Shown here piece after piece: positions 45,021-53,068 of a stretch of 64,000 bases of DNA. A program made the translations under genes and the position numbers. Source of the stretch: Nocardioides gansuensis (lineage in GTDB: Bacteria > Actinomycetota > Actinomycetes > Propionibacteriales > Nocardioidaceae); assembly GCF_003076135.1 (NCBI RefSeq), contig NZ_QDGZ01000010.1, positions 1-64,000 on the forward strand, written 5' to 3'. The notes under the pieces are model-generated. The model saw only the letters and a list, made by a program, of their open reading frames with translations, was not told where the DNA came from and did no database searches. Each line of letters begins with the position of its first letter. Positions within the stretch are counted from its first letter, which is position 1.

Positions 45021-46298
45021 CTAGGAACGTGTACCGAGCCGTTGCAAGATGGCTTCGACGTGCCGGTGGCCGACCAGCTCGTATCCGACGACGGTGACGA
45101 TCGGAGCGAGCATGACCATCACAAAGCACACCGAGAGCGCAGCGCCCGCTGCCGACAGCGCGACCGCGGCTCCAAGGACGAGTGCCGTCGCGGCCATGAG
45201 CGCTAAGTGAAACCTGTCTCCCACTCGTACCAACGCGGTGTGCAGGCCGTAGAGGCAGATCACGAACACCCCTACCGGGAGTGCGACGCTCACCACAACC
45301 GAGGTTGCTCCGATGTGTGCCTCGCCCTCGATGAAATATGCGGCGACGTGCAAGCCGGCGCCTGTTGCGGCAAGCGCCGCCAGCAGCGGGATGTGGAGAT
45401 ATCCCCAAGCCATGGCGCGGTCCCGGTGGCGTCTCAGGACCCGCTCCGCGGGCACGATGAAGTACATCCACCAAAGACCAAAGGTCAGGCCAGTCCCCGC
45501 CGTCGCAATCAGCACAGCATCGGCGCTCCAGCCGTTCTCGTCGACGACCGCCGAAAGCGACGCCACCGTGCCGATCACGCCCTCACCCAAAGTGATGATG
45601 GTGAGGAGGCCGTACCTCTCGGCGATGTGGCCCGGGTGCCACGGAGTGCCACCCCGCCGGCCTTGGGCGAACCAAGGGGTCGCGAGCTCGAAGAGGATCA
45701 GTGCGAGACCGACAACAGTTGCCGCTCTCAGTGACGGCTGGACGACTGCGAGTGTCACCCACCCAGCCTGGGCGAGCGAGATCCCAACGGCGTACGCAAT
45801 ACAGGCGTCACGGTGCCTCGAGTCCGCCCGTGCGGCCCGCAGCCACAGCAGCACCATTGCGATGCGCATGACCACGTAGCCGGCGACCATGACCTCGTTT
45901 CCGAGGTGGTGGCCACTGTCGACGGCGCGAAACATCTGGGGAAGCCCCAACGCCAGGACAACGACGCCGGCCATCTGCAGCATCGTGATAAGGCGGACGA
46001 CCCAATCCTGGGTGTCGAACGCTGAAGCGAACCACGAGTAACTGATCCATGCCCAGACGATCGCGAAGCAGGCGAAGGCGAACGCGAACAGACCCGAACC
46101 GTAGTGTCCCTCGGCGTACATGTGCGCGAACTGCTCACCAGCGATTCCGAACGCGACGACGAACGTCAGGTCGAAGAGGAGCTCCAGCGGTGTGGCCTGG
46201 CGATGCTCCGCGTCCGGATCCCGGCCAACCATAGGCACCATCCGGTGGGCTAACGAGCGGAAGCGAACCTCGTTTTCCTGTCCGACCATGTCGGTCAT
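45021..46298 (-). CDS. ltrA: low temperature requirement protein A family membrane protein
   Basis: This protein of about 425 residues has roughly 12 helices and belongs to the LtrA family. The family motif is seen at PLELLFDLTFVVAFGIAGEQFAHMYAEGHYGSGLFAFAFACFAIVWAWISYSWFASAFDTQDW, and a second repeat HIAERYGLLTIITLGEGVIGTVASL carries the conserved ER-Y-G-GE. The function is unknown; in Listeria it is needed for growth in the cold. The ATG at 46298 (MTDMVGQENEVRF) was chosen over the GTG at 46331. It stands alone, next to the inverted relic. Confidence 0.93.
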   Translation of the reverse strand: MTDMVGQENEVRFRSLAHRMVPMVGRDPDAEHRQATPLELLFDLTFVVAFGIAGEQFAHMYAEGHYGSGLFAFAFACFAIVWAWISYSWFASAFDTQDWVVRLITMLQMAGVVVLALGLPQMFRAVDSGHHLGNEVMVAGYVVMRIAMVLLWLRAARADSRHRDACIAYAVGISLAQAGWVTLAVVQPSLRAATVVGLALILFELATPWFAQGRRGGTPWHPGHIAERYGLLTIITLGEGVIGTVASLSAVVDENGWSADAVLIATAGTGLTFGLWWMYFIVPAERVLRRHRDRAMAWGYLHIPLLAALAATGAGLHVAAYFIEGEAHIGATSVVVSVALPVGVFVICLYGLHTALVRVGDRFHLALMAATALVLGAAVALSAAGAALSVCFVMVMLAPIVTVVGYELVGHRHVEAILQRLGTRS

Positions 46299-46765
46299 TC
46301 TCGCTGGGAGGATCGCCGTCGATCCATGCACCCTGGGGTTGGTCCTAGACGAACTGGCGGACCGGAGTCAGCGCTGACCAGAGCGACGCGGCACGGAGGC
46401 CTCGAGCCGGGACTGCTTTCGGGCGCGGGATCCGGGTCCCGGTGCCGCGATCACCGCCCCGATCGCGGGGTCGGCCTTCCCCACTGCTCCCTTCGAGAAC
46501 AGTGATGCCAACCACGTGGTCCGCTCGGTAGGGTGCTCAGGGTGCCGCCGAGACAGCCACCGAGTCATAGCACACCGCTATCGCGACCTGAGGAGCAACG
46601 CGTGCTGTTCTCGGCAACCGGCGTCAACTCGAGCGATGGCCGGGCGTTCACTGGTGCGGCGGGGCTGGGTTGCATAGCCTCCGCAAGCGACGAGCCGCAA
46701 ACTCAGTTGTCCCCCAGCCGGTCGACGGTCTTCCCTGAGTCGCCGAGCGGTGACCGGGTCCGCCT
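46299..46765. other. gap, possible 66-codon frame
   Basis: A minus-strand frame (46568 to 46368) codes a basic 66-residue peptide, MTRWLSRRHPEHPTERTTWLASLFSKGAVGK and on. It has no recognised family or ribosome site and could be chance. No other gene is seen. Confidence 0.35.
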
Positions 46766-48424
46766 GTGACCAGCGTGGACGCCGTCCGGGCGCCCGCGAT
46801 CGTGCTGGTGTCCGGCGATGTGGCCGACGAGCTGCGTGAGCAATTCTGGCGCTACTCGCGTGAGTACGAGCTGCACGTCGCCGGCTCCTGCGAGGAAGCC
46901 CTGCAACTGACCGAGTCGATCCTCGAGGGCGGATCGACCGTGGCGCTCTTCGTGTCGGACTCCCGGCTGCCCGACGACGACGTGATCAACGCGCTCCAGC
47001 AATGGCGCGCGCTCGTGCCAACCGCTCGACGGTTGATCGCGCCGCCATATGAGCGCTTCCTTGTCGACGGCCCCGCGTTGCGGCCCGGCCTGGCGGAGGG
47101 AAAGTACGACGCCTACCTGCTCATGCCGCGCGGCGTTAGGGACGAGGAGTTCCACCAGGCTGTCAGCGAGCTGCTCTCCGACTGGGGGTCGACGGCTGCC
47201 GACCCGGAGGTCTTCGCGGCCTCGATCGTGGCGGAAGGACACGATGCGCTTGTGTGGGCGATCCGCGACTACCTCGATCGGATGGGGTTCCCGAATCGGG
47301 TGTGCTCCCCAGCGTCCCCGGAGGGACAGGAGATCCTGGCCCGAGCCGGCGGAACGCCTTCCTTGCCGGTCGTCAGCGCTCTCGACCGCGAGCCGGTTTC
47401 GGCGTCCAGCGTCCGCGACGTCGCCATCGCCCTGTACGGCGTGCCCGACAAGGTCAACGTGCCGGACATTGTGGACCTGGCGGTGGTCGGCGCCGGGCCG
47501 GCCGGGCTCGCCGCTGCCGTGTACGGGTCCTCCGAGGGGCTCAGCACCGTCGTGATCGAGGCAGAGGCGATCGGAGGGCAGGCTGGCTCGAGCTCGATGA
47601 TCCGCAACTACCTAGGATTCCCCCGCGGCATCTCCGGAATGCGCCTCGCGCAGCGCGCCCGAAGCCAAGCCCTCCGCTTCGGGACGCGGTTCTTCACGGG
47701 CCACGACGTCGTGGCGCTGGTCCCCGGCAGACCGCACACCCTCCAGACGACGGATGGCCGCGTCCTGGCCCGTGCGGTGGTCGTGGCCTCTGGGGTGCGC
47801 TACAACCGCCTGCGCGTCGAGCCGCTCGAGGCCCTCGTGGGCCTCGGCGTCTACTACGGCACGGCGATGTCGACGGCACGGGAGATGTCCGGCTCTGACG
47901 CCTTCGTCGTGGGTGGCGGCAACTCCGCCGGCCAGGCCGCCGTTCATCTCGCCCGCCACTCCCGCTCCGTCACGATCCTCATCCGCCGACCGAGCCTCGC
48001 CGAAACTATGTCCCGATACCTGATTGGGGAGATCGACAACAACCCCAGGATCACCGTCGAGCCGCTTACTCATGTGGTCGACGGCGGCGGCGACGGACGC
48101 CTCGAGTGGCTCACCACGGAGCGCATCGACACCGGCGAGCGGACGACCCGACCCGCGGCCGGCCTCTATCTCCTGATCGGCGCGTCCCCGCACTGCTCGT
48201 GGCTGCCACCGGAGGTCGCGCTCGACGAGTTCGGATTCGTCCTGACCGGACGCGACGTCCCACCAGAAACCTGGATCGGCGGGCTCCCTCCTGCCAGCCT
48301 GGCCACCACCGTCCCCGGCGTGTTCGCGGTCGGTGACGTCCGGGCGGGATCCACGAAGCGTGTGGCCACCGCCGCCGGCGAAGGAGCCTCGGTGGTGTCG
48401 TCCGTCCACACCTGGCTGAGCTAG
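46766..48424 (+). CDS. receiver-like / thioredoxin-reductase-like flavoprotein, degenerate receiver
   Basis: The 552-residue protein is a paralogue of the one at 55.1 kb. Residues about 1 to 125 form a receiver-like domain. Asp65 aligns with the phosphorylated Asp, but the acidic pair is SGD rather than DDD and the conserved Lys is Met120. A glutaredoxin-like region (about 165 to 230) and a TrxR-like FAD/NADPH module follow (LAVVGAGPAGLAAAVYGSSEG, VVGGGNSAGQAAVHLARH, GVFAVGDVRAGSTKRVATAAGEG). The redox CxxC of thioredoxin reductase is absent (GVYYGTAMSTA). GTG start, with the SDR gene 10 bases downstream. It may be a non-phosphorylated sensor or regulator. Confidence 0.87.
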   Translation: MTSVDAVRAPAIVLVSGDVADELREQFWRYSREYELHVAGSCEEALQLTESILEGGSTVALFVSDSRLPDDDVINALQQWRALVPTARRLIAPPYERFLVDGPALRPGLAEGKYDAYLLMPRGVRDEEFHQAVSELLSDWGSTAADPEVFAASIVAEGHDALVWAIRDYLDRMGFPNRVCSPASPEGQEILARAGGTPSLPVVSALDREPVSASSVRDVAIALYGVPDKVNVPDIVDLAVVGAGPAGLAAAVYGSSEGLSTVVIEAEAIGGQAGSSSMIRNYLGFPRGISGMRLAQRARSQALRFGTRFFTGHDVVALVPGRPHTLQTTDGRVLARAVVVASGVRYNRLRVEPLEALVGLGVYYGTAMSTAREMSGSDAFVVGGGNSAGQAAVHLARHSRSVTILIRRPSLAETMSRYLIGEIDNNPRITVEPLTHVVDGGGDGRLEWLTTERIDTGERTTRPAAGLYLLIGASPHCSWLPPEVALDEFGFVLTGRDVPPETWIGGLPPASLATTVPGVFAVGDVRAGSTKRVATAAGEGASVVSSVHTWLS

Positions 48425-48434
48425 AGGAGCCGCC

Positions 48435-49229
48435 GTGCACATCCTGCTGACCGGAGCCACCAGCGGCATCGGCCTCGCCGCAGCTGCCCGGCTCGCCGCT
48501 GGCCCGCACCACCTGGTTCTCCACGGACCAGAGCCCGAGGCTCGCGGCGCCCAGATCGCCACACGCCTCTCCCGCGGTGCCCACCCCGATGCGCGGATCA
48601 CCTACGTGTCCGCCGACTTCACCGACCTTGCCACAGTGGAGCCTCTTGCCGACGCTGTGCGCAGGGACACCCCTGGCCTGGATGTGCTCGTCAACAACGC
48701 CGCGATTCCCGGCCCCCAATCGCTCACGACGGGCACCACGGGCACCGAGCTGACCTATCAGGTGAACTTCCTCGCCAGCGCACTGCTCACCCACCACCTG
48801 TTGCCGGCCCTGGTCCCAACCGGGCGGGTCGTCAACGTCGCGTCGGCGACCCACTTCAGTGCACAGCTCGACGTAGAGGACCTCGACTTCCGACGACGTG
48901 GATACGCCTCATCGGCGGCCTATGCGCAGTCGAAGCTGGCGATCGTGACCTACAGCAACTGGCTCGCCACGAGGATCCGACCGACTGTAGTGAGCATCCA
49001 CCCGGGCGTCGTCGCCACCGACCTGCTCCACGCGATGTTCGCCGTCCGAGGCGTCCCGACAAGCGTCGGCGGCAGCAACCTCGCCGCGGCGGTGACCGCG
49101 GAGGTGCCAAGCGGCACCTATATGGATGAGACGTCGCCCGCCGAGCCATCCGCTGCGTCGATGGAACCTTCATCGCAGAAGGCGTTGGTCGCGGACACCG
49201 AACGACGGCTCGCGGTCAGCCTGCCCTGA
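48435..49229 (+). CDS. short-chain dehydrogenase/reductase
   Basis: The 264-residue SDR has a Rossmann TGATSGIGLAAAARL, NNAAIPGP, catalytic Ser in NVASATHFSA, Tyr-Lys in AYAQSKLAIVTYSNWLA, then IHPGVVATDLL. The NADPH/NADH specificity and substrate are unknown. The C-terminal part (EVPSGTYMDETSPAEPSAASMEPSS) is an unusual linker. It starts with GTG, 10 bases after the flavoprotein stop and after GGAG, so the two form an operon. Confidence 0.92.
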   Translation: MHILLTGATSGIGLAAAARLAAGPHHLVLHGPEPEARGAQIATRLSRGAHPDARITYVSADFTDLATVEPLADAVRRDTPGLDVLVNNAAIPGPQSLTTGTTGTELTYQVNFLASALLTHHLLPALVPTGRVVNVASATHFSAQLDVEDLDFRRRGYASSAAYAQSKLAIVTYSNWLATRIRPTVVSIHPGVVATDLLHAMFAVRGVPTSVGGSNLAAAVTAEVPSGTYMDETSPAEPSAASMEPSSQKALVADTERRLAVSLP

Positions 49230-49469
49230 GCAGCCCCGCCCCCGAGTGTGTCGGGTCCCAGAACTCGCGGATGAGGCGATGCCCACGCACACCGCGTCGA
49301 CGCCCTGCCGCCGGCAACCCGTCAGCCGCCGGCCGCCGGCCGCCACGATGATGCTCGGTGAGCGGGCCCGCGGACATCATTCTGGCAAATCTCATAAGGT
49401 CACGGTCGACTTGCACGGCGGGTCGCAGTGCCTTATCGCCGACCTGCCGTCACGAGTAGATTCCGGAAC

Positions 49470-49820
49470 ATGGTCACAGAGATCGACGTACGCGCAGCTC
49501 CCAGCGGCACTGGCTGCGCCGACTGCGACGCGGCCGATCCACCCGGCTGGTGGGTCCACCTCCGCCGCTGCGCGACCTGTGGCCACGTCGGCTGCTGCGA
49601 CACGTCGCCCGCCCAGCACGCCACCGCGCACGCGAGGAACACCGGACATCGCTACATCCAGAGCTTCGAGCCCGGCGAGGACTGGTTCTACGACTACAAG
49701 ACCCAGAACTCATTCCAGGGTCCGGAGCTGGCACCGCCCACATCGCGGCCAGCGGACCAAGCGGTTCCCGGGCCCACAGGCCGCGTCCCGGCCGATTGGC
49801 GAACCCTGATACACCGTTGA
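49470..49820 (+). CDS. UBP-type zinc finger protein
   Basis: This 116-residue protein carries a zf-UBP domain: GCADCDAADPPGWWVHLRRCATCGHVGCCDTSPAQHATAHARNTGHRYIQSFEPGEDWFYDYKT. Its zinc ligands are CxxC, CxxC, C and several His. In eukaryotes this finger binds the ubiquitin C terminus, but bacteria lack ubiquitin, so the partner is unknown. I recall the domain beside TrxR-like flavoproteins in other actinobacteria, as here (one SDR gene apart). The ATG at 49470 gives the domain start. Confidence 0.9.
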   Translation: MVTEIDVRAAPSGTGCADCDAADPPGWWVHLRRCATCGHVGCCDTSPAQHATAHARNTGHRYIQSFEPGEDWFYDYKTQNSFQGPELAPPTSRPADQAVPGPTGRVPADWRTLIHR

Positions 49821-49876
49821 GCGGGCATTACCGCCGACGGCGCGTTCGCAGCTGCGGCGCACCTTCAACTCGGCAA

Positions 49877-49907
49877 GACCGCGCACCATCGGCGGCAAAT
49901 CCGGACG
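49877..49907 (+). repeat. short dispersed repeat, family A, copy
   Basis: GACCGCGCACCATCGGCGGC followed by AAATCCGGACG. Together with preceding TTCAACTCGGCA it pairs with the 51.83 kb copy over about 45 bases. Confidence 0.5.
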
Positions 49908-49954
49908 TCCCCGCCTCCCCCGCGCGATGGCGCGGGTAGGGCAGGGTGCACCGC

Positions 49955-50536
49955 ATGAGCGACGACCAGAAGCAGCAGCTGCATGACTACCTGACTGAGA
50001 CCCGTGAAGCGGTGATCTGGAAGGCCGAAGGGCTTTCGGAGTACGACGTGCGCAGGCCGCTCACACGTACCGGGACCAACTTGCTTGGACTGATCAAACA
50101 TCTCTCGATCGTCGAGGCCTGGTACTTCGGGAAGACCTTCAACCGCCCGTTCGCGCCGCACCTGCCGTGGTGGGACGACGACGCGCCAGAAGGTGCCGAT
50201 ATGTGGGTGACCGCTTCGGAGAGCCGCCAGGAGATTCTCGAGACCTACCAGGCATCGATCTCGCATGCCGACGCGACGATCCGCTCGCTTGACCTCGACG
50301 CTCCCGGGCACGTGCCATGGTGGCGGCGACCAACTGTGACGCTGCACGCGATACTCGTCCACGTCCTCACAGAGACCGCTCGCCACGCTGGACACGCCGA
50401 CATCCTGCGCGAGCAACTCGACGGGCGTACCGGGATGCGAGCAGGCAACTTGAACCAGCAGCCGCACGATGAGCAGTGGTGGACCGACTACCGCTCACAG
50501 ATCGAAGCCGCCGCGCAATCCGCTGTTTCGAAGTGA
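49955..50536 (+). CDS. DinB-family (DUF664) protein
   Basis: The protein has about 193 residues and a four-helix DinB bundle: LHDYLTETREAVIWKAEGLSEYDVRRPLTRTGTNLLGLIKHLSIVEAWYFGKTF with metal-ligand His, then LHAILVHVLTETARHAGHADILREQLDGRTGM with two more His. The set H, H, H fits a metal-bound active site of mycothiol-dependent DinB/maleylpyruvate-isomerase-like enzymes. A relic of such a gene's tail lies at 13.1 kb. The start is ATG at 49955 or GTG at 49946. Confidence 0.87.
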   Translation: MSDDQKQQLHDYLTETREAVIWKAEGLSEYDVRRPLTRTGTNLLGLIKHLSIVEAWYFGKTFNRPFAPHLPWWDDDAPEGADMWVTASESRQEILETYQASISHADATIRSLDLDAPGHVPWWRRPTVTLHAILVHVLTETARHAGHADILREQLDGRTGMRAGNLNQQPHDEQWWTDYRSQIEAAAQSAVSK

Positions 50537-50621
50537 GCCGCCTCGCTGATCGCTCCCACCTCAGTGCCGCCGATGTCCAAGGACCGACGATCTGTCAGTC
50601 GGATTGGTGCGCCTGCTTCCG

Positions 50622-51569
50622 TCAGATTGGCTCGGGAGTGCCCCTCTCCCGAAGGGCTGCATCCGGGCCGGGCGGAGGCTCATGAGGTGTGACAAGGACG
50701 GCGGCCGCGCGCTCATCCCTCTCGCGGCGCCAGGCTTGGCGGGCGACGGCGCCGATGACGGCGACCGTGAGCAGGATCAGGACGGCGTCGACCCAGCCCG
50801 GCAGTCCGCCCAAGGCGGCGACGATCGTGACGCCGTTGACCAGGACCACCAGGCCGCCGACCATCGTGCCCATCGGTGCGTGCGGGAGTCGGCCGGCCAG
50901 CCGGGCCGCGATCGGGGCCATGATGACCCCGCCGACGATCAGGCCGGTCACGGGCAGCCACGGGACCCCGTGCTGCGCAGCGCCGGTGAGGAAGCCGAAC
51001 GAGACGGAGACGGCGACCAGAAACTCGGCGGCATTCACCGTGCCGACCACCTTGCGCGGCTCGTGGCGAGTGACGGTCATCAGGCTGGGCGTGACGACCG
51101 GACCCCAGCCGCCGCCACCCGTGGCGTCGACAAACCCGCCGAGCAGTCCGATCGGCGAGAGCCAGCGTGCGGTGTGGCCGTTCTGGGGCGTCGGGATCAG
51201 TCTGACCCCGAGGCCGAACCTGGCGAAGATCACCAACCCGAAGAAGACCAGCAGGCCCGACATCCAGGCCTTCGCCGAGACGAGGCTGATGTTGGTGAGG
51301 ACGACGGCGCCCAGGAAGCCGCCCATCGCGCCGGGCAGCGCGACGCGGAGCAGGACCGCCGTGTCGACGTTGCCCTCACGCCAATGCGACAGCCCGCTGA
51401 TCAGCGTGGTCGGCAACTTCGCCGCGTGCGTGGCGGCACTCGCCGTGACCGGCGCGATACCCATGAACAGCAGCACGGTGGCCGACGTGACGCCGAAGCC
51501 CATCCCGAGGGTGCCGTCCACGAGTTGAGCAAGTCCGCCCGCCAGGGCGAAGACGACGACGATCCACAT
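50622..51569 (-). CDS. TauE/SafE-family sulfite exporter-like permease
   Basis: The 315-residue protein has about eight helices in two repeats: VVVFALAGGLAQLVDGTLGMGFGVTSATVLLFMGIAPVTASAATHAAKLPTTLISG, then LLGGFVDATGGGGWGPVVTPSLMTVTRHEPRKVVGTVNAAEFLV with the second GGGWGP loop. Such proteins export sulfite, taurine-derived sulfonates or other anions. It is intact, unlike the 16 kb homologue. A palindrome 28 bases upstream may be an operator. Confidence 0.92.
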   Translation of the reverse strand: MWIVVVFALAGGLAQLVDGTLGMGFGVTSATVLLFMGIAPVTASAATHAAKLPTTLISGLSHWREGNVDTAVLLRVALPGAMGGFLGAVVLTNISLVSAKAWMSGLLVFFGLVIFARFGLGVRLIPTPQNGHTARWLSPIGLLGGFVDATGGGGWGPVVTPSLMTVTRHEPRKVVGTVNAAEFLVAVSVSFGFLTGAAQHGVPWLPVTGLIVGGVIMAPIAARLAGRLPHAPMGTMVGGLVVLVNGVTIVAALGGLPGWVDAVLILLTVAVIGAVARQAWRRERDERAAAVLVTPHEPPPGPDAALRERGTPEPI

Positions 51570-51596
51570 GGCAACCCACCTCGAGTGATCCTAAAG

Positions 51597-51613
51597 CCTG
51601 TTAATAGTACAGG
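51597..51613. promoter_or_regulatory. palindrome upstream of the TauE gene, likely operator
   Basis: CCTGTTAATAGTACAGG has CCTGT/ACAGG arms and a central AT-rich segment. It lies 28 bases before the TauE start, in an unusually AT-rich promoter stretch, in a position suited to an Rrf2- or ArsR-like repressor. No regulator gene is adjacent. Confidence 0.5.
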
Positions 51614-51840
51614 AGTACTTGACTTACATGTCAAAAGGGCACGCACGTGGTGAGGGGATCAGTCGGCCGCCACGCTTCGAGCTCTCGGCCGGGCGCCGCG
51701 TCGGCTGATGGTCGGACTGCATGGCGGCCGAGGGTCAAAGTCCGACCGCTGGACAACGCTCGGCGGGGCGTGTCGTCGAACGATTCATCCCGCTCGACGC
51801 GCCGAGAGGTTGATCGCAGGCGCGCTCAACTCGGCGCGTG

Positions 51841-51868
51841 TGCGCACGATCGGCGGCATGTGCGGATG
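51841..51868 (+). repeat. short dispersed repeat, family A, copy
   Basis: TGCGCACGATCGGCGGCATG followed by TGCGGATG. Its left flank CTCAACTCGGC matches the 49.88 kb copy. Confidence 0.45.
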
Positions 51869-52248
51869 TTCGACTCGCCCCTGGACTAGAAGCCACTGTC
51901 CCCGCCACGGGCGTGCGTGCCTGCCTCGTGGTCCTCCTTGGCACATCTCCGACAGCGCAGGAAGGTGCCTGTGGCTTCACCGTCGGCAGACGGAGGATAG
52001 GCGACCTGTCCTGGCCCTCGTCTTCCTCGCAAGCTGAGGCGCGCCCACCTACTCCGATTACCTGATCGGTCGGAGTCTTCGGCGGTGTTGAGACTTGTCC
52101 TACCATCGGCTGCTTGTTCCAGTGACCCCACGACCGATGCCTTGCAATGGTTGTCGGAACCTGACGCCGGCTTCGGTCTTGGTGTGCACCGATTCACCGG
52201 CGAGCCGCAGCCGCTCGTCGCAGGCATGCGCGGGTTCCTTTTCGTTGT

Positions 52249-52276
52249 GACCGCGCGACCGGCGGCATGTCCGGGA
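52249..52276 (+). repeat. short dispersed repeat, family A, copy
   Basis: GACCGCGCGACCGGCGGCAT followed by GTCCGGGA; close to the 42.19 kb copy. Confidence 0.5.
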
Positions 52277-52291
52277 AGGCGCTCGCGCTGG

Positions 52292-52873
52292 TCAGTACCA
52301 GCGGTGTGCGACATCCACGACGACCGTGTGCCCGCCGCCGGGGCGGTTCAGGACGAACGCGCGCATCGGTAGCCTGGCCCGCACCCCGAGCCCGATCGTG
52401 GTCTGCCCCTCGAAGGTCCCCGCCCATGCGACCTGGCGGAATGTCCGGTAGCCGGCGACATCGACGAGTTCCCGCCGGTTGTCGGGCTTGTACGTGAGCC
52501 TGCCGTTGTCGTCGTACGCCGGGGCCTTGACGATGATGCGCAGCTTGGTGCCACCTCGGAGCGGAACGTTGGCGCCGGACCCGTCCTTCGTGACCCTCTT
52601 GACGTACTTGACCTGGTACCCGGGCTTGCCCTGGCCCTTGGCGTTGACGTCGACCACCAGCCTGTCGAAGCATTGGTGCCGGCCGGACCGGATGTTCGTG
52701 ATCTGCTTGCTGGTATAGGGCGCTCGGGCTTTCATGAGCGACCCCCACTGCGCGTCACAGACCGATGCCGACGCCGTCGGCGCTGATGTGACCGCCGCGA
52801 GCGGCGCGATGCTCACCGCGAGGGCGAGAGCGAGCGGGCGCACGATGCGCCTACTTCGCTGGGAAGTGTTCAT
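52292..52873 (-). CDS. secreted AMIN-like domain protein
   Basis: This 193-residue secreted protein has a signal peptide (RRIVRPLALALAVSIAPLAAVTSAPTASA, cleavage near residue 37). The mature part matches the AMIN-like domain found in many actinobacterial exported proteins: QCFDRLVVDVNAKGQGKPGYQVKYVKRV, LRIIVKAPAYDD, ELVDVAGYRTFRQVAWAGTFEGQTTIGLGVRARLPMRAFVLN and VVVDVAHRWY. The domain may bind cell-wall or carbohydrate ligands. AAGGAGGACGCC before the ATG at 52873 fixes the start. The open frame upstream runs antisense to the kinase gene and is not used. Confidence 0.87.
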   Translation of the reverse strand: MNTSQRSRRIVRPLALALAVSIAPLAAVTSAPTASASVCDAQWGSLMKARAPYTSKQITNIRSGRHQCFDRLVVDVNAKGQGKPGYQVKYVKRVTKDGSGANVPLRGGTKLRIIVKAPAYDDNGRLTYKPDNRRELVDVAGYRTFRQVAWAGTFEGQTTIGLGVRARLPMRAFVLNRPGGGHTVVVDVAHRWY

Positions 52874-53068
52874 GGCGTCCTCCTTCTGGACACCTGTTGC
52901 ACGCGGATCACGCAGACCTGGTTGACGTCCCCTGCCCTTCGTCGTTCTCGCCCCCCTTGGCCTGCGTGTTCCAGACGTTCTACGTGACCCCTGGACCCGG
53001 CGGCCAGACGACCGCTGGGGTGATTGAGTTCCGGCCCCGATCGGCCTCGGGGGCGCGATACTGATCGG

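Larger units (their letters stand above)
51614..52291. other. long gap with dispersed repeats
   Basis: This gap has no recognised gene. It holds two family A copies (51841 to 51868, 52249 to 52276). A plus-strand frame from 52085 (contains DALQWLSEPDAGFGLGVHRF) looks vaguely coding but has no family. Confidence 0.45.

Noticed and set aside
46368..46568. 66-codon minus-strand frame near the LtrA gene
   Set aside because: Basic composition, no ribosome site or family; too weak for a CDS call.
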